From NCBI RefSeq assembly GCF_014384995.1, contig NZ_JACRSY010000072.1, positions 1 through 5,296 on the forward strand: a DNA stretch of 5,296 bases, read 5' to 3'. Positions 4,760 through 5,296 of this stretch are shown piece by piece. The stretch is from Zhenhengia yiwuensis. Lineage in GTDB: Bacteria; Bacillota; Clostridia; Lachnospirales; Cellulosilyticaceae. The position numbers and the translations under genes were made by a program. How positions within the stretch are numbered: the stretch's first letter is position 1; every line of letters begins with the position of its first letter. A model generated the notes under the pieces. The model searched no databases. It was not told where the DNA came from and saw nothing but the letters and a program-made list of their open reading frames with translations.

Positions 4760-4828
4760 ATGAAGAAACAAAAAAACAAGAAAAAAATTATAAAACTAGT
4801 TGACAATGGTTAAGCTGTATGATAACAT
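4760..4828 (+). promoter_or_regulatory. rRNA operon promoter with UP element
   Basis: A perfect -35 TTGACA (4800-4805) stands 17 nt from TAACAT (4823-4828), which carries an extended TGA just before it. A run of A tracts from about 4760 to 4795 (AAACAAAAAAACAAG and the A-rich stretch after it) is placed as an UP element that binds the alpha subunits of RNA polymerase. This is the usual build of a strong rRNA promoter, and start of transcription is expected near 4835. The 94 nt between the terminator and the promoter (4706-4799) hold no gene I can support. Confidence 0.8.
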
Positions 4829-4834
4829 AGTCAA

Positions 4835-4975
4835 TGTCGCTGAGGGGCGCAGGCCACGAAGCGCAAGATGAACATTGAAAATAAAATAGTAACCATTAAA
4901 CCAGTCGATTCATAAAGTCACATGAAGTGACAAGTCAGTACTACTTAACAGTACAAATGTCAAGAGACAAACTTT
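4835..4975 (+). other. rRNA leader with processing stems and a boxA-like site
   Basis: TCAATGT (4831-4837) pairs with ACATTGA (4872-4878) around a GC-rich core in which CGCT (4838-4841) pairs with AGCG (4860-4863). Two small hairpins follow, GTCAC/GTGAC (4917-4931) and GTACT/AGTAC (4938-4954). TACTACTTAACA at 4939-4950 matches 9 of 12 positions of the boxA antitermination site TGCTCTTTAACA, which is bound by NusB-S10. The stretch just before 16S (about 4958-4975) should pair with the 3' flank of 16S for RNase III processing, but that flank is outside the window. Confidence 0.55.

Positions 4976-5296
<321 letters not shown>

Noticed and set aside
4760..4810. Short frame MKKQKNKKKIIKLVDNG with AAGGGA upstream
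   Set aside because: It overlaps the A-rich UP element and the -35 of the rRNA promoter; its lysine-rich content is just the A tracts read as codons.

Overview
The window is AT-rich, Firmicutes-like DNA with strong AGGAGG ribosome binding sites. It ends in the first ~320 nt of a 16S rRNA gene. The helix sequences of that 16S stretch, such as GCTTAACACATGCAAGTCG and the CATAGCCGGCCTGAGAGGGTG block, fit a clostridium of the Lachnospirales. My best guess is the Cellulosilyticum / old Clostridium cluster XIVb group; this is read by eye and was not aligned.

Positions 1 to about 2535 are the right end of an integrated prophage. In order they hold the tail of an unrecognised gene, two related terminator-like hairpins, a BhlA/UviB-type holin, a GH24 lysozyme endolysin, a structured 105-nt gap, a tyrosine integrase, a 25-bp perfect hairpin terminator, and a convergent HTH (XRE) reading frame that runs into the attachment junction without a usable start codon. 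The rest of the phage lies to the left, outside the window.

Positions from about 2536 to 4619 are host DNA. They hold the last 62 codons of an ABC-transporter ATPase gene cut by the prophage at its H-loop, then the permease and the lipoprotein substrate-binding protein of the same SsuABC/TauABC/ThiXYZ-type importer. The 5' part of the ATPase gene is expected at the left end of the prophage. Precise excision would therefore rebuild the gene. While the prophage is present, the permease and binding protein are cut off from their original promoter and ATPase.

Positions 4620 to 5296 hold a strong terminator for the importer operon, an A-rich UP element, a TTGACA-17-TAACAT rRNA promoter, a leader with small hairpins and a boxA-like site, and the 5' part of 16S rRNA.

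Two signals stand out. First, the endolysin has a near-perfect internal Shine-Dalgarno plus GTG at its domain boundary, predicting a separately translated 51-residue C-terminal domain. Second, the gap between endolysin and integrase carries a complete minus-strand unit (a promoter with a perfect -10, then a terminator whose stem and U-run work only on that strand). This predicts a ~55-60 nt RNA antisense to the integrase leader.
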